Shown here: in pieces, positions 17,034-26,026 of the stretch | How positions within the stretch are numbered: the stretch's first letter is position 1 | How the letters are laid out: each line of letters begins with the position of its first letter | The notes under the pieces: generated by a model | Databases searched by the model: none | What the model saw: only the letters and a program-made list of their open reading frames with translations | What the model was told of the DNA's origin: nothing | Origin: JACMLD01 sp044223995 | Lineage (GTDB): Bacteria > Bacteroidota > Bacteroidia > Chitinophagales > Chitinophagaceae | NCBI GenBank assembly: GCA_044223995.1 | Contig: JBGALE010000006.1 | Location: 124,001-188,000 of the forward strand | Reading direction: 5' to 3' | Length of the DNA: 64,000 nt | Position numbers and translations under genes: made by a program

Positions 17034-17762
17034 ATGGAAGATACAAATGATACGCATGATTCATCGCCAATGAAACGAGAGATTATCATAACAGCAGACG
17101 GTTCTCACAGCATTTCCGTTCCGTTGCTCAACAGCACTTATCATTCTTCGCATGGTGCTATTATGGAATCGCAACATGTATTTATTGAATCGGGTCTTCA
17201 TCACTACAGGAAAAATAATACTGACAGGGACAGTTCCATTAACATATTTGAAATGGGCTTTGGCACCGGCCTCAATGCATTATTGACACTCATCGAAACC
17301 GAAAAGCTGCAACAGCCGGTTTATTATGAAACCGTGGAAGCCTATCCGCTGACTGAACCCGAATACCGGTCGCTCAACTATTGCAAACAACTAAAACTGG
17401 AACAATACCAGCCATTGTTTGAACGGTTACATTCAATGGATTGGGGAAAAGAAACAACGCTAACTGATTTTTTTACCTGCAAAAAATCGATGCATCGCCT
17501 GGCCGATCATTGTCCCAATAAACAGTTTCACATTGTATACTTCGATGCCTTTGCACCCGATGTGCAACCCGAACTTTGGACCACCGGAATATTTACAAAA
17601 ATATTTTCCATGCTGGCGCCTGGCGGCATACTGGTTACTTATTGCTCCAAGACCGTTGTACGAAAAACTATGACAGCGGCAGGGTTCACCGTTCACAAAA
17701 TACCGGGGCCGCCACATAAGCGCGAAATGGTACGTGCAGTAAAAAACAAACAGGATCAATAA
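17034..17762 (+). CDS. mnmD: MnmD-type tRNA (mnm5s2U34) methyltransferase
   Basis: Stand-alone counterpart of the N-terminal domain of MnmC. It methylates nm5(s2)U34 of tRNAs with SAM, completing the mnm5s2U wobble modification. Visible: the SAM-binding glycine motif FEMGFGTGLNALL, the conserved FDAFAPDVQPELWT block and the LAPGGILVTYCSK block; the FAD oxidoreductase domain of MnmC is absent. ATG 17034 is used here, but ATG 17070 (MKREIIITADGSHS) matches typical homologue starts better and is quite possible. The 3' end overlaps the convergent amidohydrolase gene by 7 bp. Confidence 0.88.
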   Translation: MEDTNDTHDSSPMKREIIITADGSHSISVPLLNSTYHSSHGAIMESQHVFIESGLHHYRKNNTDRDSSINIFEMGFGTGLNALLTLIETEKLQQPVYYETVEAYPLTEPEYRSLNYCKQLKLEQYQPLFERLHSMDWGKETTLTDFFTCKKSMHRLADHCPNKQFHIVYFDAFAPDVQPELWTTGIFTKIFSMLAPGGILVTYCSKTVVRKTMTAAGFTVHKIPGPPHKREMVRAVKNKQDQ

Positions 17763-19348
17763 CCCAGTTGTATACCGGGTTGCGTAATCTTAAACCCGGT
17801 TTTTGCTTTTTCTTCAGCCACCATCTTCTTTACATCTTCCAGCAACTTCTTCGCATCATATACAATTCCATCTTTGATGGTATATTTCACGCCACCTTTT
17901 CTTCTGACTTCGTTGTTATCCGTTAAAGTAATCGCACCCGTTCCGTACAAAACCTGCAGGTTCTCTAACGGATTGGCATCTACAATGACAAAATCTGCCA
18001 GCTTACCTATTTCCACACTGCCAATTTCTTTTTCCATACCCAGTGCCTGCGCACCATATAAAGTAGCGCTTCGTATTACTTCCAGCGGATGAAAGCCTGC
18101 TTCGCGCAGCAATTCCAATTCGCGTATATAAGCAAACCCGTACAATTCATAAATAAACCCTGCATCCGTGCCTACTGTCACACGGCCGCCCCTGTTTTTA
18201 TATTCATTTATAAATGTCATCCACAGGCGGTAATTGTCTTTCCAGCTTATCTCCTGTTCGGTGCCCCAGCTTTGCCAGTAAGAACCATGCGCCACACGGC
18301 TTGGCTCATAAAATTTCCAAAGCTTGGGCATGGTATATTCTTCGTGCCATTCGGCCCTGCGTGCACGCATCAAATCCCTGTTGGCTTCATAAATATTAAA
18401 CGTAGGATCAAGCGTAAAATCAAGCGATATCAATTCATTCATTACCTTATTCCAGTGATCACTGTATGGTTTGGCAGCCTGTTTCCACAGCTTGCCTGCT
18501 TCTTCAAAACGGTTTTGCTCATTGGCATAATTATAATTCAGCGGGTAGTTTTGTATAGTCTTATCCTCAAACAATGCTTCTGGCAATCCATACCAATGCT
18601 CCATGGAAGTAAGACCTGCACGTGCACTGTTTAATACATTCCACCTGGCCACATCCATTTGTGCGTGATGACAGGCAGAACGTAAACCCAGTCTTTTATT
18701 TTCTTCCAGCGCAGCTTTCATAATTTCCGGTGCAGCTCCAAAAAATTTTATTCCGTCAGATCCTTTCTTCTGGTTTTCGCGTACCCAGGCAATGGCTTGT
18801 TCGGTAGTGGAAATAGGTGTGGTACTTCCCTGCCCGAATGTTGTCAACGCCTTTATCCTTGGCGCTGTGATGAGATTTTGTTCGCTCTTGCGTTTTTCTT
18901 CGAGTACCCAGTCCAGTCCATTACCCGAACCAGGATCACGAATAGTAGTTACGCCATGCCCCATCCATAGTTTAAAAACATATTCTGCATCTGCACCCTG
19001 CGATTCGCCACCAATATGTCCATGCATGTCCACGAAACCAGGCATCAGGTACATTCCTTCGCAGTTCAATTCCTTACCACCTTCTGCCAGTTTGGGCCGG
19101 TTGTTCGGATTGATGGCAATGCCCGGGGCCCCTACATTTTTTATTTCCTTAATCCTGTTTTTTTCTACTACTATATCTACGGGCCCAATGGGAGGTGCAC
19201 CGGTGCCATTGATTAAAATCACACCTCTGATAATGAGTTGTGTCCACGGGCCTTCGCCTTCTTTGCGATCAGGTGCTTTTTTCGGTTGTGCATGAAGGGT
19301 AGTAATGGAAAGAAAGGAAAGTAACAGCAACAAGGACCTGGGTTGCAT
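17756..19348 (-). CDS. Secreted amidohydrolase family protein
   Basis: The 530-residue metallo-hydrolase has a signal peptide (LLLLLSFLSITTLHAQ) and the amidohydrolase superfamily signature MPGFVDMHGHIGG, with HxH metal ligands, followed by GVTTIRDPGSG, further histidines (HHAQMD, MEHWYG) and the distal Asp motif VTVGTDAGFIYE. The C-terminus carries the usual re-entry of the small beta-domain (IGKLADFVIVDANPLENL). Homologues include imidazolonepropionase-like and prolidase-like enzymes; substrate cannot be told. The ATG 19348 gives a proper signal peptide; the extended frame to 19366 does not. It lies downstream of cysS on the same strand with a 56-nt spacer. Confidence 0.87.
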   Translation of the reverse strand: MQPRSLLLLLSFLSITTLHAQPKKAPDRKEGEGPWTQLIIRGVILINGTGAPPIGPVDIVVEKNRIKEIKNVGAPGIAINPNNRPKLAEGGKELNCEGMYLMPGFVDMHGHIGGESQGADAEYVFKLWMGHGVTTIRDPGSGNGLDWVLEEKRKSEQNLITAPRIKALTTFGQGSTTPISTTEQAIAWVRENQKKGSDGIKFFGAAPEIMKAALEENKRLGLRSACHHAQMDVARWNVLNSARAGLTSMEHWYGLPEALFEDKTIQNYPLNYNYANEQNRFEEAGKLWKQAAKPYSDHWNKVMNELISLDFTLDPTFNIYEANRDLMRARRAEWHEEYTMPKLWKFYEPSRVAHGSYWQSWGTEQEISWKDNYRLWMTFINEYKNRGGRVTVGTDAGFIYELYGFAYIRELELLREAGFHPLEVIRSATLYGAQALGMEKEIGSVEIGKLADFVIVDANPLENLQVLYGTGAITLTDNNEVRRKGGVKYTIKDGIVYDAKKLLEDVKKMVAEEKAKTGFKITQPGIQLGY

Positions 19349-19404
19349 AAGCAATAAGTTTAGCAAACCAAGTTACTCAAATCGCAGCAATATTTTGCAG
19401 GGTT

Positions 19405-20898
19405 CTATGCAAAGGAAATGCTGATACCACCATCCTTATCGTCCTTCAGCAATATGCCGAGTTCCAGCAATTGATTCCGGATTTTATCGGAAGTAGCATA
19501 GTCTTTACGGGCTTTAGCATCTTTACGGATATTCACCAGCAAATCCAGCACACCATTCAGTTTATTATCGTCCGTTTCCCGTTCATTTTTGAGGCCCAGT
19601 ATGTCTTCCAGGTAATTTTTAAAATACAATTGCATCTTCTCCAGTGTGGCGCCACTGATTGCATGTTGTTTGATATGCCCGTCTTTAATGGAATTGATAA
19701 CCGGTACCAGTTCAAACATATTGGCCAATACCCTTGCGGTGCTAAAATCATCATTCATGGCATCATCCATATCTGTCAGTAGCTGAAGGCAGCGTGCGTC
19801 CAGTTCTTTATCGGCAGCCATCGAATTGCCATCAGCTATTAGCTTTTGCAGAACTTCATACGATTCCCACAAACGCTTCAATCCTTTTTCTGCTGCCTGC
19901 AATGCTTCGTTGCCAAAATCGAGTGTGCTGCGGTAATGTGTTTGCAGTATAAAAAATCGGATCGTCATAGGAGAATATGCCTGTTCCAGCAATGGATGGT
20001 TACCGCTAAACATCTCCGTCAGTTTTATCTGGTTGTTATAGCTCTTCCCCATTTTCTTTCCATTCACCGTAATCATATTGTTGTGAATCCAATAACGGGC
20101 AGGCGTATGACCATTGCAAATCGTACTCTGCGCTATCTCACTTTCATGGTGCGGGAATTGCAGATCCATACCACCACCATGAATATCAAACTCGCTGCCC
20201 AGGTATTTCGTAGCCATGGCCGAACATTCAATATGCCAGCCCGGAAATCCTTCGCCCCAGGGGCTTACCCATCGCATGATATGTTCTGGTGGTGCAGCTT
20301 TCCACAAAGCAAAGTCGGCACGATCCCTTTTTTCATCCTGCCCTTCCAGTTCCCTCGTTGTTTCCAGCAAATCATCCATAATCCTTCCGCTGAGTTTGCC
20401 ATAAGGATAGTGTGCGGCAAATTTTTTCACATCGAAATATACCGAGCCATTGGTTTCATAGGCATAGCCGGCAGCTATTATTTTTTTTATCATCTCCACC
20501 TGTTCCACAATATGTCCTGTAGCTGTTGGTTCAATACTGGGATCAAGGTTGTTAAAAGCATGCATGGCCCAGTGAAAAAGGTTTGTGTACTTCTGCACCA
20601 GTTCCATCGGCTCGAGCTTTTCGATCACCGCTTTTTTTGAAATTTTATCCTCCGCTTCCCTTCCCTCTTCTTCAAAATGCCCCGCATCGGTTATATTGCG
20701 CACATAACGCACCTTATAGCCGAGATACATCAGGTAACGGTATACCACATCAAATGTGATAAATGGCCGCGCATGACCCAGGTGACTTTCACCGCTAACG
20801 GTAGGACCGCACACATACATACCCACATGACCCGGTGTTCCGGGAACAAACACTTCTTTCTTACGGCTATATGAATTGTATACTGTTAACTGGGACAT
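19405..20898 (-). CDS. cysS: Cysteinyl-tRNA synthetase
   Basis: Class I aminoacyl-tRNA synthetase charging tRNA-Cys. The 497-residue protein has the HIGH-type motif SHLGHARP, the zinc ligands in YVCGPTV, WHIECSA and PHHESE, and the KMSKS-type motif KKMGKS. The C-terminal DALR-like and anticodon-binding parts are present. Length is typical. A 26-codon ORF ends 9 nt before its start codon, and the only good promoter element lies upstream of that ORF, so cysS has either a 95-nt leader or a cotranscribed microprotein. Confidence 0.97.
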   Translation of the reverse strand: MSQLTVYNSYSRKKEVFVPGTPGHVGMYVCGPTVSGESHLGHARPFITFDVVYRYLMYLGYKVRYVRNITDAGHFEEEGREAEDKISKKAVIEKLEPMELVQKYTNLFHWAMHAFNNLDPSIEPTATGHIVEQVEMIKKIIAAGYAYETNGSVYFDVKKFAAHYPYGKLSGRIMDDLLETTRELEGQDEKRDRADFALWKAAPPEHIMRWVSPWGEGFPGWHIECSAMATKYLGSEFDIHGGGMDLQFPHHESEIAQSTICNGHTPARYWIHNNMITVNGKKMGKSYNNQIKLTEMFSGNHPLLEQAYSPMTIRFFILQTHYRSTLDFGNEALQAAEKGLKRLWESYEVLQKLIADGNSMAADKELDARCLQLLTDMDDAMNDDFSTARVLANMFELVPVINSIKDGHIKQHAISGATLEKMQLYFKNYLEDILGLKNERETDDNKLNGVLDLLVNIRKDAKARKDYATSDKIRNQLLELGILLKDDKDGGISISFA

Positions 20899-20907
20899 AG
20901 TTATTTT

Positions 20908-20988
20908 TTAATCGGCTTCAGTTCTATTTGGTACATCGTTGCGTCGCACTCTTCGGCTTTTAGCTAATTTTTCAGCAATGAGATACAT
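20908..20988 (-). CDS. Candidate 26-residue leader peptide or microprotein upstream of cysS
   Basis: ATG at 20988 to TAA at 20908. The product starts MYLIAEKLAKSRRVRRND and is strongly basic in the middle (KSRRVRR). It lies 9 nt upstream of the cysS ATG, and an exact -7 element is placed 12 nt before its own ATG, the same spacing as for other genes here, so it would be the first ORF of the transcript. It contains no Cys codon, so a classical attenuation by Cys starvation is not supported. Not a family I recognise. Confidence 0.45.
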   Translation of the reverse strand: MYLIAEKLAKSRRVRRNDVPNRTEAD

Positions 20989-21000
20989 GATAATTGGGGG

Positions 21001-21008
21001 CAAAAATA
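21001..21008 (-). promoter_or_regulatory. -7 promoter element of the cysS transcript
   Basis: TATTTTTG on the minus strand, 12 nt before the 26-codon ORF and 102 nt before cysS. A TTGTTG lies 23 bp further upstream, longer than the usual 19-21 bp spacing. Confidence 0.55.
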
Positions 21009-21090
21009 ATATTTATCCCCGGAGTCAGGGACAACAACAGCAAAAGATTGATATGCGGAGATGAGAATGCATCAGGTCAAATATACAAAC

Positions 21091-22230
21091 TCAGTTTTTT
21101 ACGGGCAAGTTAAAGTCTGCCACCAGCGGGTAATGATCCGAATAAGGTAGTTTGGTTTTCCTGAACTGGCGTATTTCCAGCTTCGTATCAGCCAGTATAT
21201 AATCTATGCGCAAAGTTGGCGACAGGGAGGCAAAACTGCGGCCAATGCCAAAGCCTTTTTTGAGAAATACATCATTTCTGCCGCCCCTGATCTTAAAGTA
21301 GGTAAACGAATTCGGCACATCATTAAAATCACCGCAGAGTATTTCCGGGTAAGGGCTTTCATCAAGTTCGCGCCGAACCAGTTCGGCCTGTGTGCTGCGT
21401 AAATTATAAGCAGTCCTGAATTTTTTGATGATGCCCATCGACTTCGTCACAGCGCTGTCCTCCACCTTGGCGATGCGTTGCAGTGCGCCATAATCATTTC
21501 CGTCGAACCGGAGGGATTGCAGGTGCGTGGCAAATACGCGCACCCGTTGCCCATTGATATCAATATCAGTATGTATCAGGCTTTCCGATCCTTTCAGTGA
21601 ATCCGGGCCCGAATAACGGATACGCAAAGTGTCGGCAATGGGATAACGGGAAAAGATAACCACGCCATGCTCATACAATCCATCCCAACGGCGATGGTCA
21701 CGCGCAAAATAGTAATACGGGTATTTTAATTCCCGGGTGAAATACGAAATATTTTCAGGAAGCTCCTTCGGGTTGTTGGATTCAATAAACTCTTCCATGC
21801 ACAATATATCCGGATCCATGTCATGGATATAGTCAAAAATTTTTTGACGGTAATTTTCTCCATGCTTATGCTTATTCATCTCATCCAGTCTCGATACATT
21901 CCATTGCATAACGCGAAAACTGCCCGGCGCCTTCTTATTGTCAAACGAATTGAATGGATGAAATGCAAATAACACATCTACCTGGAACCACCCAATAAGC
22001 AATGCGGCAATGGATAACCATTTCCAGCGGGATTTGAAAAACAACCAGAATATGATGAAGAATAACAATAACAATACGAGAAAAGGAAAACCCACACCCA
22101 GTAAAGCCACATACCAGTATTTACCGGGATGCAACAGGTTATTACAGCAGGCGGCGAGGAATACCACAACAGCTATAATATTAACAGCAATGAAAAATTT
22201 TTTGGTGACTTTTCTCAGAATGCGGGTCAT
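21091..22230 (-). CDS. Membrane-anchored endonuclease/exonuclease/phosphatase (EEP) family protein
   Basis: The 379-residue protein has three hydrophobic N-terminal segments (about residues 10-100) and a C-terminal EEP domain with VMQWNVSR, the metal-binding Glu in ILCMEEF, CGDFNDVPNS and the final SDHYPLVADF. The fold covers DNases, sphingomyelinases and phosphoinositide phosphatases; membrane anchoring makes a lipid or periplasmic nucleic acid substrate plausible, but it is not determined. It starts 8 nt downstream of the rhomboid-like gene 22239-23168, so both are probably cotranscribed. Confidence 0.88.
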   Translation of the reverse strand: MTRILRKVTKKFFIAVNIIAVVVFLAACCNNLLHPGKYWYVALLGVGFPFLVLLLLFFIIFWLFFKSRWKWLSIAALLIGWFQVDVLFAFHPFNSFDNKKAPGSFRVMQWNVSRLDEMNKHKHGENYRQKIFDYIHDMDPDILCMEEFIESNNPKELPENISYFTRELKYPYYYFARDHRRWDGLYEHGVVIFSRYPIADTLRIRYSGPDSLKGSESLIHTDIDINGQRVRVFATHLQSLRFDGNDYGALQRIAKVEDSAVTKSMGIIKKFRTAYNLRSTQAELVRRELDESPYPEILCGDFNDVPNSFTYFKIRGGRNDVFLKKGFGIGRSFASLSPTLRIDYILADTKLEIRQFRKTKLPYSDHYPLVADFNLPVKN

Positions 22231-22238
22231 CCTTAAAA

Positions 22239-23168
22239 TTACAAATCATCTTCGGTAGAAGCGCGGCGAAGTATATCTTTTTCCTCATCGGTGAGAAAAT
22301 GATAGCCCTGTGTATTGATCTTATCCAGTATGTCGTCAATTCGTTTCTGGGTAATATTGGGAATGCGCTTATAGGGATGTGTGCCATGTACCTTGTAAAA
22401 AAATTCGTCCTTTACGCTTCGCTTTTTATTTTTTTTATCCGGGTTGAACAAATCATTTACCCAGTCAAAAAAGTTATTCATCCATACACTCCAGTCGTTG
22501 CCTTTGCGCAACTGGTAAATAAAAAGAAAACCAAAACCGCCGCCGGCCAAATGCGCCAGGTATCTTCCGGGATCGCCGGAGGGCACTGATGCAAAATCGA
22601 CAATGACAAATACAACAGTCACTATCCATAGCGGTATGCCCCCATTGATCATCGGGAAAAAACGATAATCAGGTTTTACATACGTCGTGGCGATGGCGAC
22701 GGCCATCACACTGGCATTGGCGCCAAATAAAGTAGCATTGGGCAATAGGGGTTGCAATGCAGGTACCACGTAATAACTGATGATGTACACAACAGCACCG
22801 GCAAAGCCACCATAGATATAAATCGGGATGAGTTTCTTATTGCCTGTGAGATCCTGGAGTACGTAACCGAATATCCAAAGCCAAAACAGGTTCGACAGGG
22901 TTTTCATCACTGCATTGTCGGTAAACATGTATGTAATAATCACCCAGGGCCTTGTACTCAGCTTTTGTATACTGGCAGGAAGGATAAACCAATTATAAAT
23001 ATTACGGTAATAGGCTTCGGGATTGAGTTCAGCCATCTGGTATACGACCAGGATGAATTTCAGGATAACGAATACCAGCGCGTTGATGGCAAACAACATC
23101 ACCAGGGAATTATTATCCTGCCCGAGGAAAATCTTACTGGTCTTTTTTTCTTCTTCTGCCACAGCCAT
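22239..23168 (-). CDS. Rhomboid-family membrane protein, probably proteolytically inactive
   Basis: The 309-residue protein has the six-helix rhomboid core (about residues 20-225) and a cytosolic C-terminal tail of about 85 residues rich in charged residues. The GxSx motif expected in TM4 reads FGANASVMA: Asn151 occupies the catalytic Ser position, although the TM6 His206 (YLAHLAGG) remains. TM2, which normally has histidines (HxxxHxxxxHxxxN), reads TYMFTDNAVMKTLSN, keeping only the Asn. This looks like a pseudoprotease (iRhom-like). Its neighbour at 23248-23952 keeps all of these residues. An alternative is use of Ser153, two residues further on. Confidence 0.85.
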   Translation of the reverse strand: MAVAEEEKKTSKIFLGQDNNSLVMLFAINALVFVILKFILVVYQMAELNPEAYYRNIYNWFILPASIQKLSTRPWVIITYMFTDNAVMKTLSNLFWLWIFGYVLQDLTGNKKLIPIYIYGGFAGAVVYIISYYVVPALQPLLPNATLFGANASVMAVAIATTYVKPDYRFFPMINGGIPLWIVTVVFVIVDFASVPSGDPGRYLAHLAGGGFGFLFIYQLRKGNDWSVWMNNFFDWVNDLFNPDKKNKKRSVKDEFFYKVHGTHPYKRIPNITQKRIDDILDKINTQGYHFLTDEEKDILRRASTEDDL

Positions 23169-23247
23169 AGTAGATGTTTCGGGTAATCGGTTAAATATAT
23201 CGATCTATTACAAAATAACAGCCCCTTATGTTTATTATTTCGCCGGA

Positions 23248-23952
23248 TTAATAAAAATTGGTGCGGTTTCGCTTGTTCCAAAACCATACCAGTATAACAC
23301 CTACCAAGGCACCGCCCAAATGGGCCCAATGCGCCACATTGTCGCCGGCCGAATTGCGGAAGGCCATCAAAAGCTCAGCACCGGCATAAAACAATACAAA
23401 CCATTTTGCTTTGATGGGGAAAAGGAAATACAGGTAAATCAGACTGTTGGGAAAAAGATAGCCGAAGGCTGCCAGGCAACCGAATACGGCACCGGAGGCT
23501 CCGAGCGTTGGCGTATTAAGAATATATTTTTCAGAATATTTTAAGTCAATTTGCACTTCAAGCGGCATGTGATTGAAAGTTTCGACAATAGGAATGTTTT
23601 CGTAGTACAATACGCCTAAATGCAGGAACGCCGCACCAAGTCCACAGGCCATATAGAAAATCAAAAAACGTTTCGGGCCCCACACATTTTCGAGCGTGCT
23701 GCCGAACATCCAGAGGGCAAACATGTTGAAGAAAATATGATCTATACCACCATGCAGGAACATGTGTGTAATCAACTGGTGTGGCCGGAAATAAACGGAA
23801 CGGACATCATGAAGCGCAAATAGGTTTTCCATATTAAACCCGCCTGTTCTTCCAAAGGTATATTGCGCCAGAAACACCAACCCGTTTATAATTAAAAGGT
23901 TCTTTATCACTATCGGTAAAATCTGGAAACCCCGTGGCCTGAAATCTGTCAT
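23248..23952 (-). CDS. Rhomboid family intramembrane serine protease
   Basis: Six-helix intramembrane protease of 234 residues. Catalytic dyad S153 in TLGASGAVFG and H211 in WAHLGGALVG; TM2 has H63, H67, H72 and N76 of the oxyanion region (THMFLHGGIDHIFFN). It cleaves membrane-anchored substrates near or in the bilayer; target unknown. Followed after 79 nt by the degenerate rhomboid and then the EEP protein. The start ATG is at 23952, with an exact -7 element 19 nt upstream. Confidence 0.94.
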   Translation of the reverse strand: MTDFRPRGFQILPIVIKNLLIINGLVFLAQYTFGRTGGFNMENLFALHDVRSVYFRPHQLITHMFLHGGIDHIFFNMFALWMFGSTLENVWGPKRFLIFYMACGLGAAFLHLGVLYYENIPIVETFNHMPLEVQIDLKYSEKYILNTPTLGASGAVFGCLAAFGYLFPNSLIYLYFLFPIKAKWFVLFYAGAELLMAFRNSAGDNVAHWAHLGGALVGVILVWFWNKRNRTNFY

Positions 23953-23971
23953 AATAGCTTGTAATTAATTT

Positions 23972-23979
23972 CAAAAATA
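23972..23979 (-). promoter_or_regulatory. -7 promoter element of the rhomboid protease gene
   Basis: TATTTTTG on the minus strand, 19 nt before the ATG at 23952. Confidence 0.55.
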
Positions 23980-24077
23980 CACTTCCAATAAATCCTGTTT
24001 TAAAAACAATGAAAATAACCGCTGTAATTTAATTTAAAATAAATACCGGTTCCTGTTAAGATGTTGCCAACGGTTCT

Positions 24078-25481
24078 TTAACGCAACTTCAACTGCACTA
24101 CGTTCTCAATATGGTGTGTGTGCGGAAACATATCCACGGGCTGCACCTTTATTACCCGGTACTTTTCATCCAGCAGTTGTAAATCCCTTGCCTGCGTGGC
24201 GGGATTACAACTCACATACACCACGGTCGGCGCCGCCACCTCAAGTATCTTTTTTACCAGCTTTTCATGCATGCCTGCCCGCGGCGGATCCGTGATGATA
24301 ACATCCGGTCTTCCATGATGGTTGAAAAAATCGTCGTTGCAAATATCAATCACATCACCCGCAAAAAATTCCGTATTGCCAATATTATTCAGCGCTGCAT
24401 TGGCCTTCGCATCTTCTATTGCTTCAGCAATGACTTCCACCCCTATTATCTTCCTGGCCGATTTACTTACAAATAACCCAATGCTTCCCGTCCCGCAGTA
24501 CAAATCATACACGATTTCCTGGCCACTCAGCTCAGCAAACTCTCTTGTGACCTGGTACAATTTTTCACCCTGCCTTGTATTGGTTTGAAAAAATGATTTT
24601 GGCCCTATCTTGAATTTCAACCCTTCCAGTTCTTCTATTGCATAGCCCTTTCCATAATATACCTGCGGCTCGAGATCATATATGCTGTCGTTCTTTTTTG
24701 GATTAATGGTATACAACAGGGTGGTGATGGCCGGTACCTGTTGCAGCAGGTGATCCAGCAGCTTTATTCTTTCCACTTCATCCTCGTAGGCAACACAAAG
24801 ATTCACCATCACTTCGCCGGTGGTGCAGATGCGCAATACCAGTGTCCGCAGCCAGCCCGTATGATTTCGGATATCATAAAAAGGGTACCCCTGTTCCAGT
24901 GCAAAACGGCGAATGGTATTTTTGATCTCGTTGGTCGGCGCCGCCATCAGGTGACAGGTATTGATGTCAATTACCTTGTCAAACAAACGCGGCACATGAA
25001 AACCCAGTGCATTGCTTTGCGTTATCTCCTGTTCCATTCCTATTTCTTCCTGCAATAAATAACGCCGGTTGCTGAAAGTAAATTCCAGCTTATTGCGGTA
25101 CTCCGCGGTTTGATCGCATCCGATAATGGTTTGCAGTGGCGGCAACTCAATCCTTCCCAGCCGCCGCAGGTTTTGCGCCACTTCATTTTGCTTGTATTGT
25201 AATTGTTTTTCATAAGGGAGCATCTGCCATTTGCAGCCGCCACATACACCGAAATGTTCGCAGAAGGGCTGTATCCTGTCTGCAGAATAGGTATGAAAAT
25301 AAGTGGCCTTCCCTTCGGCCCAGTCTTTTTTGTTTTTTCCCAGGCGGATATCCACTACATCACCCGGTACCGCCCCTTCAATGAAAATTACCTTGCCATC
25401 AATTTTTGCCAGCGATTTTCCCTCTGCTGCATAATCCTGGACCATCACAGATTGCAAAACCTCTTGCTTCTTTTTTCGCAT
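24078..25481 (-). CDS. rlmD: 23S rRNA (uracil-C5-)-methyltransferase, RlmD/RumA type
   Basis: SAM-dependent enzyme methylating a uracil of 23S rRNA. The 467-residue protein has an N-terminal TRAM domain (about residues 10-65), an iron-sulfur cluster motif (PFCEHFGVCGGC, with a later Cys in NTCHL), a SAM-binding domain (YDLYCGTGSIGLF, IGVEVIAEA) and the catalytic Cys in VYVSCNPATQARDL. ATG 25481 is chosen over the long frame to 25553 because it starts just after an exact -7 element and gives a normal N-terminus; it would be translated from a nearly leaderless mRNA. RlmCD-type specificity cannot be separated by sequence. Confidence 0.9.
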   Translation of the reverse strand: MRKKKQEVLQSVMVQDYAAEGKSLAKIDGKVIFIEGAVPGDVVDIRLGKNKKDWAEGKATYFHTYSADRIQPFCEHFGVCGGCKWQMLPYEKQLQYKQNEVAQNLRRLGRIELPPLQTIIGCDQTAEYRNKLEFTFSNRRYLLQEEIGMEQEITQSNALGFHVPRLFDKVIDINTCHLMAAPTNEIKNTIRRFALEQGYPFYDIRNHTGWLRTLVLRICTTGEVMVNLCVAYEDEVERIKLLDHLLQQVPAITTLLYTINPKKNDSIYDLEPQVYYGKGYAIEELEGLKFKIGPKSFFQTNTRQGEKLYQVTREFAELSGQEIVYDLYCGTGSIGLFVSKSARKIIGVEVIAEAIEDAKANAALNNIGNTEFFAGDVIDICNDDFFNHHGRPDVIITDPPRAGMHEKLVKKILEVAAPTVVYVSCNPATQARDLQLLDEKYRVIKVQPVDMFPHTHHIENVVQLKLR

Positions 25482-25485
25482 GGCG

Positions 25486-25493
25486 CAAAAATA
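25486..25493 (-). promoter_or_regulatory. -7 promoter element of rlmD, 4 nt from the start codon
   Basis: TATTTTTG followed by CGCC and ATG (25481). Transcription would start at or next to the start codon. Confidence 0.55.
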
Positions 25494-25524
25494 AGGAATG
25501 ATTGACTGCCCGCTGGAGAATGAA

Positions 25525-25911
25525 CTAGGTAGTTTTCTTATCACCGGGGCCATCGTAATAGGTACCAGGATCGGTCAGCACTTTTGTCCATTGCCGCCGG
25601 TGACTATCCTGCCATTTTTTATTGGAACTTACATTCCAGTTTACATGTTGCAACAGCCCGCGGATATAAGCCCTTTGTTCGGGATGAACAAACAAGGGGT
25701 GCATATAATACCATTCCTTATCAGCGGTGATCATTGTCCAGAAGGAAGCAAAATCGGGATAATTGGTTTCAAACACCTTTATTTCATCTGTTTTGGAATT
25801 GTACTCGCTGTGGTTGTAATAAAAATAGCTGCTGCCATCGTCATTGACGATGCGGTAAAGGCTGCCGCCCGCGTCTTCCCTGCTGATGTCCATATACAGT
25901 TCCTTTTGCAT
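25525..25911 (-). CDS. Conserved hypothetical protein, 128 residues
   Basis: Soluble, aromatic-rich protein without signal peptide or membrane span (N-terminus MQKELYMDISRED; FASFWTMITADKEWYYMHP in the middle). Composition is normal for the genome and the frame is closed by a stop 43 nt before rlmD, so the two genes may be cotranscribed. A near-match -7 element, TACTTTCG (minus strand, 25916-25923), lies 4 nt before its ATG. I do not recognise a family. Confidence 0.72.
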   Translation of the reverse strand: MQKELYMDISREDAGGSLYRIVNDDGSSYFYYNHSEYNSKTDEIKVFETNYPDFASFWTMITADKEWYYMHPLFVHPEQRAYIRGLLQHVNWNVSSNKKWQDSHRRQWTKVLTDPGTYYDGPGDKKTT

Positions 25912-26026
25912 TTGGCGAAAGTAAGTAATGATTGTATCCCGTGCAGTTGTTAATTTAGCAGGCAGTTAACCACTTATGGCGTGTATTTTCAATATATTCG
26001 CCCATTCACTTTCACCGTACAATACA

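Noticed and set aside
20898..20988. Classical Cys-codon attenuator for cysS
   Set aside because: The 26-codon ORF contains no Cys codon and no alternative terminator hairpin was found downstream.
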